A stretch of DNA of 64,000 nt from Neurospora tetrasperma FGSC 2508 (Eukaryota > Ascomycota > Sordariomycetes > Sordariales > Sordariaceae): NCBI RefSeq assembly GCF_000213175.1, contig NW_009799100.1, positions 2,349,734-2,413,733 on the forward strand. Reading direction: 5' to 3'. Below the pieces are notes generated by a model. It was not told the DNA's origin, ran no database searches, and saw nothing but the letters and a program-made list of their open reading frames with translations. The position numbers and the translations under genes were made by a program. Below are positions 11,659-25,252 of this stretch, piece by piece (the stretch's first letter is position 1; every line of letters starts with the position of its first letter).

Positions 11659-13462
11659 ATTGGGCCCAGTCCGGGCGTTGATGTGTTGCCGCCTCGGGTC
11701 CCACCAGCGTTGCCTTTCAACGCCTGGTGTTCTTGCGTGCTTGAGCACAGTATCCGTCTCGAGCGTGATACTCAAGATCAGTCTGCAAGCCCAAGCTGTG
11801 TATTCAGCAAAGAGAGGATTGAAAGTGAGAGTGAAAAGTAAGAGGAGAGTTAAGAGTAAAAGAACTGTGTGTGACAACAAACGCTATTGCGCCATGGGCG
11901 GAATTACTTTTTAGTTGACAATGCTCGCACTAACAAGGAAAAAAAAGCACATGCGCGTAGGGTTTCTTATCTCGTCGCAAGCTACTGCCGGAGTAGAGAT
12001 GATGGTTCGCTGGCGCGGCCCGATATATGTCCTGTACCAGATGCTGCTGCAACGCGTCTATTGGTGATGGATTGATTGATTGATTCCAACTGGCAGATCA
12101 ATGAAGTATGCTTTATCCTATCAGAATATCGGAGCCCAGATATAATGCGAGCAAAGCTGGATGAGATTTTGTGGCTCTTGAACAAAGCCAGTACACGCCT
12201 CGTCTGATATCGATGTTTCGTCAGAGTGCAGCAACCGCTTACCCGGGAAGAACGATAACGGGAGGGAGGGATGGAAGAGGGGGGGAAAGTTATGGATGAA
12301 GGGGGAGCGGGATGCCCCTGGGACGGGGATGATGGGAAATGGAACTGAAAACCTAAGCCACTCAAGGAAGCAAAAGGTAGGGTGAAGAAGAAACCTCGCT
12401 TCCAGGTGTCAGTTCCATGTGGCCCGCGACTAGACATTTCAGAAATGCCGAAAAAAAAAGGTCCAGAGAAAAGCCCATAGGATCTGGGGAAAACGAACGC
12501 TTGTTTGTTCCGATATCGATTCTCAATAGTTCTGAACTGCTAGGCCTTACATAGGATACACGAAAGTACTTTATTGTCTAGCAATATCTACCCCCATGCT
12601 GCAGATAAACCCTCACTGTACTAAACCCTGTGGTTGGATGTCTTGGAAGGAGCTGTCACTGCAGCAGGTATTGATAAGTACCTGCCTACCTAGTCTACGT
12701 AATTTGCCCGATCCAGTCTACAATCGGTCGGTCGGCCGGGCACCTAGGGTTCCGAATTCCGAACCCTCCACGCAGAGATTATGTTGCTTTGGTTGCTGCT
12801 GTCTCACCCTAGATCTGCGTCCGCTTTCAGACACTTTTGTTTTCCCCTCGTTGACATTTGCCAAATCGTTGTACCCCATTAGTCGAGTCGCAAAACCGAT
12901 GCAAATACAGTTTGCATCTTGCCCCTCACCTTCCGATAGTAAATAGACGGAATGCGAGCCCAAGCAACCCAATGGGCCACGCTTCAACTCATCTATGGAT
13001 TGATGGTTTGTCCACTACCATCGAGACTCCGCGGGCGGCCAGTACACTATAAACAGTAGTCGATGACGCAGCCATTAAGACGTTGCCAGGGATCCCTACC
13101 ATGCTTTGCATCTCTCCCCCACGACGAAATAACTTGCCTCGGCTCTGATTGATAAGCCACCACACCACCGTCACATAGCACCTCACCAAGGCACATTTGA
13201 TCTCTAGATGGATACCGAACAACGCTCGACCACCTCGTTTGTAGTTCGCGGTCGCCATGCTAACCTTTGCTCTGCCGACCACTGTTCCAACTTGAGTAGA
13301 ATCTTCACTTTGATGTATGCCTTCAGTTCATGGAAAAAGCCAGTTCTTTTGGAACCAAAATGCATGCATACACGCAGTCCATCCCTTTTTGAGACCCGCC
13401 CGTATTATAGATTTTGTTTGAAGTATTGTACACGATATTATGGGCTCCCCCAATCATTTGTT
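11659..13462. other. intergenic region between the MFS and ferrochelatase genes
   Basis: This 1.8 kb spacer holds the promoter of the MFS gene and the 3' side of the ferrochelatase gene. Purine-rich stretches occur around 12255-12300 (GGGAGGGAGGG-type). Open frames at 11982-12437 and 12596-12946 have Ser/Pro-rich, leader-like translations without domains. No RNA gene or mobile element was seen. Confidence 0.4.
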
Positions 13463-14876
<1,414 letters not shown>

Positions 14877-15521
14877 GATGAGAAAACCGAAAGAAGGGGG
14901 TTTTGAACACAGCTCAGATCAAACTCGGTTTTCCAGGAAAAACATGTAAAAACTTGGTGGCCAAAGAGTGAAGAATATAGTGGTTTATATCAATCAGGGA
15001 CAGAGAGTGACGCTGCGTGGGCGGGACGGGACGGTGGCTTCTTTCAGACGTGTTAAACTCGGCCGAACAGCCTGCGAAGCTGCGATCCTGTGGAGTGATG
15101 CCGGGACTGCTGCAGGGGTAGCTGTATCGGAAACCTCCCCAGTCTCCAATTGCTGACCATTTCTTGACTGCCGTCTGGCGATTTTCAGGGCCAGCAGACA
15201 GAAGAAGGGAACTGAAGCACGGGCCACGTAGGTGCCTGAAAGTGCAACTGGCTTTTGTCGGTTGAGACTGAGCTTCATCTAGTAGCCAATCACATCACAC
15301 CACTCGACAGTCCTAGTGCTCCCAGGTCACATGCATTGGCGTTTAGGCAGTCGTCGTCGCGTCCCCATCGCGTTTCCTACATGAAGTCATCATCACCCTG
15401 TTGACAACTTGGAAATCCCAATCTCAGCGTTTACTCATCGCAAACCATCCGACTCCAACTTCTCACCCCGCCTTTCGTGTAACCAGAAGCAACCCGAATC
15501 AGGGCTTAAAGTCCGTTCAAA
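14877..15521. promoter_or_regulatory. divergent promoter region of ferrochelatase and Ku70
   Basis: This 645-base interval separates two genes that point away from each other, so it must hold both promoters and leaders. Pyrimidine-rich sequence (about 15440-15480) lies just before the Ku70 ATG. No consensus operator stands out. Confidence 0.5.
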
Positions 15522-17567
15522 ATGTCTTGGAGGAAGGATGAGGATGAGAGACTAGACGGCGACGAAGGCGATGAGGAGTTGGATGAAAATGTTAGCAATC
15601 ACCAATCTACTCACGGTCATCAACAAGCTTGCTGACAACGAGGCCAGGACTACAAAACACAAAAGGATGCAGTACTATTTGCCATCGATGTGAGCAAATC
15701 GATGTTGAAACCACCGCAGACTACGGGGGATAAGAAAGCCGACAAGGACTCTGCCCTGACAGCAGCCCTAACCTGCGCCTACCAAATCATGCAGCAGCGA
15801 ATTATCTCCCAGCCCAGAGATATGATGGGTGTCTTGCTTTTTGGAACCGAAAAGTCCAAATTCCGCGATGATTCGGGCAGTGGCACAGGATATCCTCACT
15901 GCTATCTGCTATCCGATCTCGATATACCCGGCGCCGAAGATGTCAAGAAGCTCAAGGCCTTGGTAGAGGATGGCGAGGATGAAGACGAAATCATGGTTCC
16001 ATCCAAAGAGCCCGTGATCATGTCCAACATGCTCTTCTGCGCCAACCAGGTCTTCACCACAAACGCAGCCAACTTTGGGTCCCGACGTCTGTTCATTGTC
16101 ACCGATAACGATGATCCCCATGCCGGTGATAAGCAGGCAAAATCATCTGCCGCTGTTCGAGCCAAGGATCTTTACGACCTCGGCGTTGTTATCGAACTTT
16201 TCCCCATCAGTCGGGAGGACAAGAAGTTCGACCTGTCCAAGTTTTACGACGTAAGGAAGCGTGCATGTCAAGTTACTGAACTCTACGCTGACGATGAATA
16301 GGATATTATCTATCGCGATCCGGCAGCTGAAGCTGGACAGTCAGAAGGTCCCAAGACTTCCAAGTCTGGCGACGGTTTGACGTTGCTCAACTCCTTGATC
16401 TCCAACATCAACTCGAAGCAAACCCCGAAGCGCTCATATTTCTCAAACTTGCCCTTTGAGCTTGCCCCAGGGCTCACTATCTCTATCAAAGGGTACATGC
16501 CACTCACCAGACAAACCCCCACCCGCTCATGCTACGTATACGAAGGAGAGGAGCAGGCTCAGGTTGTCCAATCGGAGACCGCGCAGGTTGATTTTGCTGC
16601 CCGAACCGTCGAGAAGTCGGAACTGAGGAAAGGCTACAAATTTGGCGGCGAGCATATATGCTTCAAACCCGAAGAGCTGGCGGAACTCAAACAGATGGGC
16701 AAGAAAACACTTCGAATCATTGGATTCAAAAAGCGGTCCAAGATCCCGTCCTGGGCTTCGGTCAAAAAGTCCATATTCATATTTCCCAGCGAGGAGCAAT
16801 ATGTCGGCTCCACTCGCGTGTTCTCTGCTTTGTGGCAGAAGCTGCTCAAAGATGACAAGGTGGGTATCGCCTGGTTCGTCGCAAGGGAGAATGCCCATCC
16901 CGTCATGGTAGCCATCTTTCCTTCCGGAAACCCGGACGACGAGGAGGCAAACACGCCGTACCTACCTGCAGGGCTTTGGCTCTATCCACTTCCGTTCGCA
17001 GATGATGTTCGAAGCGTGGACCACGTAACAGCGCCTCCAAGGCCCGCAGACGAACTTACAGACCAGATGAGGCAAGTCATCCAGAACTTGCAACTTCCCA
17101 AGGCTATGTATGACCCGCGCAGGTATCCCAATCCCTCACTGCAATGGCACTACAAAATTTTACAGGCCAAGGCACTCGACGAAGAAACCCCCGATGCTAT
17201 TGACGATCTCACGTTGCCCAAGTACAGGCAAATTGACAAAAGGGTCGGCGGTTACCTTGCTGAATGGAAGGAAATGCTTGCAAAGAAAGCCAATGATCTT
17301 CAGAATACCAGAGCGTTCAAGCGTGAGTTCGAGGAAGATGACGAAAGGCCGGCAAAGCGCGCGAAACCAAGCAAAAAGGCTGCCAGTGGTGGTGGCGGAC
17401 CGGCCAACAGCAACGCAGACCTGAAGAAAGCATTTGAACAGGGCACGCTTGGCAAGATGACGGTAGCTGAGCTGAAGGACATTATGGCAAGCAAGGGCAT
17501 AAGCACGGCCGGTAGGAAGGCTGAGCTAGCTGAGAGACTTGAACAATGGGTTGAGGAGAACTTGTGA
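15522..17567 (+). CDS. mus-51: Ku70 subunit of the DNA end-binding complex
   Basis: Three exons, 15522-15590, 15648-16250 and 16302-17567, encode 645 residues. Ku70 pairs with Ku80 to form a ring on DNA ends, starting non-homologous end joining and protecting telomeres. A short acidic N terminus precedes the von Willebrand A-like alpha/beta domain ([14 protein letters not shown]). The Ku core beta-barrel follows, including the segment FYARTVEK-like [21 protein letters not shown] Ku C-terminal arm comes next, then a basic linker ([12 protein letters not shown]) and a SAP DNA-binding motif at the very end ([19 protein letters not shown]). The first exon is only 69 nt, and the second intron (51 nt) contains an in-frame TAG at its acceptor, so it must be spliced out. 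In N. crassa the Ku70 gene is mus-51; its loss is widely used to reduce ectopic integration. Confidence 0.96.
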
Positions 17568-18465
17568 TTGTGAGGTTTGCTTGTTAGCATGCGGTGTTGT
17601 TGGAGTCTTGCCATCTTGGGTTTGAGTGTTTACGCTAGGCGTTCTCACAGGACAGTGACGATAGTTGCTGGAAATAAACAGGCCATGTCGCCGATCTTGT
17701 ACTGAATGTGCCGGATAGACAAGTCAAGTTCATAGTAGATCACAAGCCGACGTTTCAGTCCAATAGTGTCATTGTCAGAAAGGATGAAAGAACCTAAGTG
17801 TACCCGGTGCTTATTTCATACGCAACGCTTGGCAAAGGAACCGCTTTATACAATTCAAAGTCGATCTATCTAGCGTATACCTTGGTGTTCTGAATAGTCT
17901 ACTATGTACTGAGCTAACCAACCCCGCTGGCACGTCCTATCTGCAGATGATTCCCAGATCTAGGTACCTCTTCTACAAGACCGCAACGGGCTTTACTTAC
18001 TGCGTAGAGGTAGATAGCGGGAGGGGATCTACTTTGAATGAGAACAAGTGGAACCCTGATCCTGATGCGGCTTCAATCTTTAAATACAGTGGGGTGAGGC
18101 CCTGAAGTGCGGTCCATAGCGGGCCGCTGCTCGTGTTACACAGGCATTCCCAGTCGCAATTCTTACAGCGGTACCCACACGTCCGCCCAGAACGAAGCGA
18201 ACCTCAACCGCCGCGACTCCACCATTTTCGAGCTGCCCGCGTTTCTGAAAGAACGACGCGCATAGCGAGCGGGCATCATCACGACAACCACCTCAATTTT
18301 TCATTCCGACCACCCTTCCCCGCGACGGCTGTCCGACTGCTGCGCCTCTTGTCGCCGATAATTACAAATACTACTTAGTGACTTTTGGCTTCATTTCGAC
18401 CTGGTCTGGCTCAACCGTCCAAACACGAAACAGGATCTCACCACGGTGATTGAGAATCAAGCACG
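17568..18465. other. intergenic region, Ku70 to Zn2Cys6 regulator
   Basis: About 0.9 kb between two co-directional genes. The final 300 bases before 18466 are CT/CG-rich and likely to be the leader of the downstream gene. A short frame at 18133-18378 lies inside this leader and has no domain. Nothing else was recognised. Confidence 0.4.
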
Positions 18466-21400
18466 ATGGAGGCGTTGCTAGGCGCTTCCAACTCCAACCC
18501 TTCGTGCGGGTCCATCCTCGAGCTTAGGGAGCAACTGCGCAGCGTCTTCAGTACCAAGGTCACGGAAAAGAGAGCCGAACACGTCTCAGTCACATTGGAG
18601 CTGCGCTCGACCAGCGTGTTTCATATTCCAGTCACCGAGCCTGAGAACGAGCAACTTGAGCAAGCCGCCTCGATCGATCCGTCGTTGGGGGGCGCGCAAT
18701 CCAGCGTAGCGCCTGTATCAGGAGAAGGAGGCGCCAACGGCAATGTCAACGGAAACCAACCAACGCGGCAGATCAACGCGATTGATGCGCTGATCAACCA
18801 GCCCTCCGACGACCACGTCTTGCAGAAATCGGTTGCGAAGCATATCATCACGACGCTGGGTGAAATCGATGGCAGTAGCTGGGCGGTGCGCCAGGTCTCG
18901 CGCGGCGAACAGGGCTGGACATTTGGATACGTCTGCAAGGATTCATGGCAAGCTTGGAGTCGCCAGAATGCTAAGAATCCTGCCCGAGCCGTCATCGGCG
19001 AATGGAGCCAGAAGCCGGATAGTATGGATGCTGTTAATTTGAGTAAGTCTTGGTTATCGTTCATCAGTATAATCGGACTCTGGGCTAACAGGACATCAAG
19101 GCCGCCCTGCGTTTGACTGCAGAGGATCAGTAACGGTTGCGTTTTTGAAGGGCAGAAAAGTCACCGAAGTCAAATACGATCACACGCCTCTTCACAAAAC
19201 AGTAGGACAGCTTATCGAACTTCTAGTGCCTCCGCCGGCTCCTCGTGAACCCAAGCATGCGTTGCAACGAAGGGAACCAAAGAAGCCAAAGGAACCAAAG
19301 CCCCCAAGGCCCCCAAAGCCCCCCAAACAGCCAAAGCCACCCAAGGATCCCAATGCGCCAAAACCACCCCGGAAGAAGCGGCCCGCAGGCGAAGGTGGCG
19401 CAGGAGACGGTACTCAACCCAAGAAGCGCCGCAAGAAGAAGGACGCGGCTGCTGTTGGTCCAGACGGGAGTATTCTTCCGCCAGAGATGCGAGGTGCGCT
19501 ACCAGTCGGCGAGTCATCTGAACGACCTCTTTATAACAGCCATGCAGGCGGCGATACCCAAAACGGCTACAGCACTTATCCAGAAGGACTCGTCGGTCAA
19601 GCCCCAGCTGCGGCCGATGAGGGCGTTCATGTTCATTCCATTCTCAACATTCCTCCTGCCGAGGCAGCTAGGCGTCGCACGGTGGCCATCGACCTACTCG
19701 AATCAGGCGGCATTGACCCCAAGACTCTTTCCCCCGAACAGTTCAACATCTTTGCCAACCAAGCCCCTGAACTTCAACAGGAGTCCTTGGACATGCTCAA
19801 GAAGTACGGTGCCGAGCGACTCCGCATCGTACACCCCGATAAGGAACAGGGAGATGGTGCACAAGCTGCTCCTGCTACGCAGGCGGCCACAGCACCATCA
19901 ACAGCGCCGATCAATCTCTCAAAGAAGAAGTCTAAGAAGAAGAAGTCCGGAGTAGTGGACAGTGAGGAGGGCGTTGCCGCGTCGGGTGGTAAGAAGAAGA
20001 AAAAGAAGAACAAGGAGAAATTGACAAGAGGCAAATGCGATCCTTGTCGCGATCGTAAAATACCGGTTCGTTTGGCTTACATCCCCTTATGCTTGATTTG
20101 CATCTGACCAGCGTACAGTGCACAAAGGAGAAACCATCTTGCTCGCAATGCACGACGTCGGGGTTGCAATGCCATTATGCTCTCGAGAGGAAAGTGAAAG
20201 ACATTTCTCCAGAGTCAGAGGCAGAACCAGAGGCCCAGTCCGAGCCTGTAGTTGTCGAAGCCGATGAAGAGCCGGAAGGCTTAGGGTCGCCGGGTTTTCA
20301 TAATGAGCCGGCTCACCATGAACCTGCTAGCCATGAACCCTTTAACCAAGAACAAGACAATGATTCAATCGATAATAATATGCCACACGGACTACCAACG
20401 TCTGGGTTGGTCTCACCTCAACCGGAATCATCAACAACATATCATCAGCCTTCCGACCTCTACCAGCAGTTCAACTCGTCGGTGGACGCTTCGGCTACTC
20501 CTGAAGTGGCCCATACCGGCGTCACACCTGCAGCAATGGACTATATGCATTCCTCGGTTACTGACAACTCTTTACACAACTTCTCATACACCCAACCTCA
20601 GTCTGAGCCCGAGCCGGCGCCGGCACCGGTACCGGAGCCAGAACCCATACCTGAGCCTGTACCTGTTGTTGAGCAACCTCCCCCTGTCCAGCACACATCT
20701 AACTACGCTCAGCAGTCCAGCTCAACACAGGCGGGCGGTAGGACAAGACGGAGTCTGCCTTCAGGGCCATCGTTGCAAAGCGGTGCCATGAACGGTCACA
20801 CCACCCATGCTCCAACGGAAAGCTGGACTCCTGTGCCGGTACCTACTATCCCGGCCGCCTACCAGAACAAGCCCTCTCCCAGGGCTTCAAGAGCAAGGAA
20901 GCCAGCACCAGCCGCGCCTCAGACGTCGATGCAAAATACGACGCAGCACAGAACCCAGAATACTGTGCAACAACCGGTGTCACAAGCGTTTGATGACCTG
21001 CGGCAAGCCTCAAGCTGGTCATCGGTCCCTCAACCTACTATTCCTGTCCAAAAGACAAGTCAACAACAGGCGCGCACCTCACCCTATCAAGCAGCAGCTC
21101 AGACCGTCCGTACTTCGTCTCGGCAGGGCAACCGAAGCCAGAACCATACACCGGTACAGCAGCAAACCAGTGCGCCAGGACGGCATAGCCAGCTGCAAGC
21201 TTCCCAATCCCATACGGACAACTCTAATTACCAATCCAATACAGGCGTAGCAGCCTCCACTTCGGTTGGTAATTACGATAGCTATTCGCAGTATCCTACG
21301 TCCAGTAGCAGGACAGAAGCCACGAATACTCGTATGAACTATGAACCCTATACTAATCCGTCATCTACTACGTCCAACTCCTATTCGTCCTACGACACTT

Positions 21401-22131
21401 ATAACACGCGGTCAAGTACCAAAACGCCAGTAGCAAGCTTATCAGCAGCGCAGCCCACGGCTTCCTCATACAACACCAACACAGCTACGGCGGCGCCAAG
21501 CACGTCACAATGGGGGTCGAGTACGTCTGTCCCTCAGACGCGAAGCAGTGCTCGCTCGACTTATGATACAAATCCAACCACGTCGGCCTCCAACCAATAT
21601 AACATGACCCCTTCGAATCCCCCACAATCCAGCTCCCTTCAGGGCTTCAACGTCAGGCCGCACTCCATGGCCCAGACCAGGTCCTCTACCGCCGCCTATG
21701 CCCAGCAGCAACAGCAACATCACCAGCAGCAATCACAGGCACAGCAGCAGCAGCGACAGCAGGTCCAACAGCAGCCAAGCTACAACAGCTACACAAGCCA
21801 GTCACACACCACGAACACGCAGCAACAGCAGCATCAACAGCAGCAGCAGACGCAAAACTGGGGTTACGGCAGTTTCGGATCGACCACTAATGCCTCGTCG
21901 ACCGGTTACGGCTCCACCGGAGCCAGCAGCAACGCCAACAACAGCTACTCGACGGGGACCTCGGCAAGCTCGCACGCCCATAATGCGGCGCCGGCTGCGA
22001 CCAATGCTGCGGCGTACAGCCACCAGCAGCCTCATCATAGGTCGATGAACCTGTCAAGTAATACGTACAGCAGCCACATTGGGAACGAGGATCAGGTGCT
22101 TTATGATTTGCTTAGACACCCTGGTGCTTAG
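18466..22131 (+). CDS. large regulator with mid-protein Zn2Cys6 cluster
   Basis: Three exons, 18466-19042, 19101-20065 and 20119-22131, encode 1184 residues. A folded N-terminal region (about 1-235) carries Cys157, Cys199, His220 and His224 in blocks YVCKDSW and RPAFDCRGSVTVAF...VKYDHTPLH. A Pro/Lys-rich tract (about 250-320, KPPKQPKPPKDPNAPKPPRKKR) and an Ala/Lys-rich region follow. The Zn2Cys6 cluster has Cys at 505, 508, 515, 522, 525 and 532 (C-x2-C-x6-C-x6-C-x2-C-x6-C), just after a Lys-rich stretch. The last 640 residues are Gln/Ser/Thr/Pro-rich and apparently disordered. The second intron falls between the third and fourth zinc-binding blocks, and only splicing produces a perfect cluster. 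Intron 1 is placed at the acceptor CATCAAG (19100); one at 19091 would add three residues. No fungal_trans middle domain was recognised. Targets are unknown. Confidence 0.85.
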
Positions 22132-24935
22132 TTGGATGACCCAGGAGAGAGAGCGAACATGTAGTAAGATCGATTGAAGAGTTGAAGTGGAGTTGAAGTG
22201 GACAAAATGGTTGGAATTAGGGGAGCATGGGCAGTCGATTGCCTTGCCATGCGTTGAGATCGTTGCGTGTACGTAATGAGCCACGTCTGCGATACCAAGG
22301 CAGAATAGGGGAAGACATGAGAAGCGGGGCTATTGATGAGTTATAGTCATCCTTTTTTTTTTTTTTTTTGCCTTCGGAAGTTGAGAATTAGCTGAGACAA
22401 TTGTGCACGGAACGAAGTCACGCACTGGGGCAGATATATGTTTGGTAGGGTAGCTGGGACGAACAAAATGTATGTCTTTTCTGACCATATTTTGATTGTC
22501 TGCTGTTCGGCCGGTTACCGTATTTCTTTCTAGGCGATAGATATATGGAGCTTTTCTCATATGGATAGGATAGGGAGGATGAGTATGTGAAGAGCAGGTT
22601 GTAGGCAGCGCTTTTCTTGTTGCTTTCGCTCTGGGGGTTTATGGCTTGCTTACATCATTGTGAGAACTGGAAGGGGGAATGGATGCTCCCCTCTATTTTC
22701 AGGATCTTGTTGACGTTTGATGTAGCCGAATCCCTTCCTTTCTATGGGCAGTCATGAACTCATGCAAGTCTGTTCTCGTCTCATCCGCCTGAATTCTGAC
22801 TATGTGTCAATCTGTCCTCACTGCTCACTGAATGTGTAGACAGATAAAAACAGACACCTTTGCACTTACACTCGAGGAATTCCCATCAACGAACCAAGCG
22901 TGTGTGTGCATTGCCTAAGGGTTTCTTTCCTACATACATACACTTCCAGTTTGGATTCCCGCAGTCATGTACTGTATAGTCAAAAGCAAATTCCGGTCTG
23001 AAGGCTCTGATGAAGTTGACCTACCGTAACCAGAAAAGAGAAAGAAAAAAATTCTGAAGCGCAGGCAGCTCAGCTCAGCTCAGCTCGCTTCATCGGCTTC
23101 ATCACTCTCCATCCGGTGGCACCAACTAGTTGAATCGGCACAACGCAAGTAAGCAGCAACTACTTTAGTTCACATGAACTATTGATTTTACTAATGAGTC
23201 CTGTTCTCTCGGTCTCCCTCTGCCAGCGCTGAGTGGAGACAAGCGTTGGTTCAGGTGGGTTGAATCAATATAGCTGTGAGGGGGTGTCAAGTTGATTGGG
23301 TTGGACAGACAATACTGGGGCGGTTTGGATGCTGGTCTCGATTTGCTGTGGTTATATCAAAAGTTGTCGGTTGGAATAGCAAGCAGAGGCTGTCAAGGTT
23401 GTCCTTCCAGCGTGGTTTACAAGCAAGCTTGCTGGCCTGTTTTTCCATTACAGATTCTGCTGTTGGTCTTTCTGGGAGCTCCCAGTTAGCTAGGAGTTCA
23501 ATCGGTCGGCCGGTCGGGAAAGCGGCCGCCCTGATATGGAACAATTCCATGCACAAATGGCGAGATCGGCATCCAGGATTCGTTTGGGTCCCGCTGCCTT
23601 CTAATTTTTCTTTGGAGTGTACAATAACTACATACGTACCTTTTACAACCACTGAGACTTCACTTTTGTGCAATGAATACTTTGTAAAGTACGTATGTGC
23701 TGTCCTCACATTCAATTAATCACATCACAACATCGGAGAATCACACACGTGGCTTGGATGTTACCTACCCATCTGCACTACTACAGCTCGAGTCCAGTCG
23801 GGCTGAGGTATGTACCCCGGAGGATGTAACGGCGGTTTAGGCAAGGGGACAAAAAGGGAGATGTGTGATGAGGAGATGTCGGTGGAGGGAAGTAGGTGGT
23901 GGTGGAATAGCCCGTGAGGATAGGGTAGCAATACAAGCAGACTTTTGTTTTACCCGAACCTATGATCTAAGTTTCGCGGATCTGTAAAAGGTTAAGAGTT
24001 TATGATGTCCAGGTAGGTGCCTCTATGCTTCAGGGTGAATGTAGTGTTTGATTCCCGATTCTCGCTGGCTTCAGGCAGAATTCGGTTCATATGTAGACTT
24101 CCAGGTTTGGTGAACCAAATACACCACGACCGTCGCTGCCGGCAGATGGAGCTCCCAAATTGATGAGGTTTTCTTATTGTTTCCTTTGTTTAGCTGTCCC
24201 GGGCTGTCAATTTCGGGATTTAACGAACCATCAAATCGACACCTGTCGTTGTCGGAATTGATCATCATGCGTTCTCAATGTAAGGAGGCAAGTCATGTGG
24301 AACATGGCTTCCTGTTTGTGTAGCCAACAAGCCGACAAGTCAGCTAACTGGGTGGGTTTCTGGGGGGGAAGAACGAAAACGGAAATAAAAAGGACGAAAC
24401 GATGAAGAGACCGAATGATTCTAAATAGATACACAATGACATGCTGTGAAAAGTCGTCGCGAAAATCAGAGCCAACAAAGTGTTCACCATGTACTTGTGT
24501 ACTTCAGACTCCGCCGTCAGACTGAATTAGAAGCAGTCGACGTCGTACTGGACAAGAGAACGCGCAAAGTCCACCCAAACAGGACAGTAGTGTAGTGTAC
24601 GGGGGCCCGCTGCCCATCGGCCTTGTCCCCCAGATTAAGCCTGGTCCCACCGGAAGAGGCTGAAATTAGCGCTGCCGCAAATCGTCGGGAATGGTTACAA
24701 TGGCGCCGCCGTACCCGTACGAGCCGTACCAGCAGCATCTCAGAGAAACGCCAAGCTAAAGGGACCACCACCACCGCAACCACCGTGACTCGCTGTGATC
24801 CATGCGAATCGAACCTCTTCCGAATACCGAAAGAGCCGCCGAGATGGTATCCACTGTTGTCGTAGTCCCCGTGGGCCTCGCTTGACGTGAAATGAGAAGG
24901 ACGGCACGGCCACCTCAGCACTCGACGGGAGTGCA

Positions 24936-25252
24936 TATCCGGAAGACAAGATGAGACGTACCTTTTGAGCCCACCAACGGAACTCCACACGCTCAAGCAA
25001 AAACCCCAAGTCCCAACTCCTTCTCTTCCGGCCGCTGCATTAACCTCACTACAACCCGATATAGAGCTTTTCACCCAAAAAGCCGGCTACTGGGCGCGCT
25101 GCGTTTACTGGTTCAATCAGCATCTCGTTGCAGTTCCTTTTCGTAAAGTTAGGAAGAAGCATCAAAAAAGGAGTGACTTTGTAACTTGGCGCCAAGAGCA
25201 ACGGCTTGGCTACAAAGGTGTGGAGGGTACGTCTCATCTTGTCTTCCGGATA
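24936..25252. repeat. 27-base perfect inverted repeat, arms 263 bases apart
   Basis: The left arm is 24936-24962 and the right arm is 25226-25252. They are exact reverse complements over 27 bases (inner end GGTAC, outer end GGATA on the right arm). The outer flanks show only weak further likeness. No transposase frame or clear target-site duplication was found, so a miniature transposable element is possible but unproven. Confidence 0.7.

Noticed and set aside
22353-22369. A 17-T run as a possible retroposon tail
   Set aside because: No element body, target-site duplication or internal promoter next to it; a simple homopolymer run.
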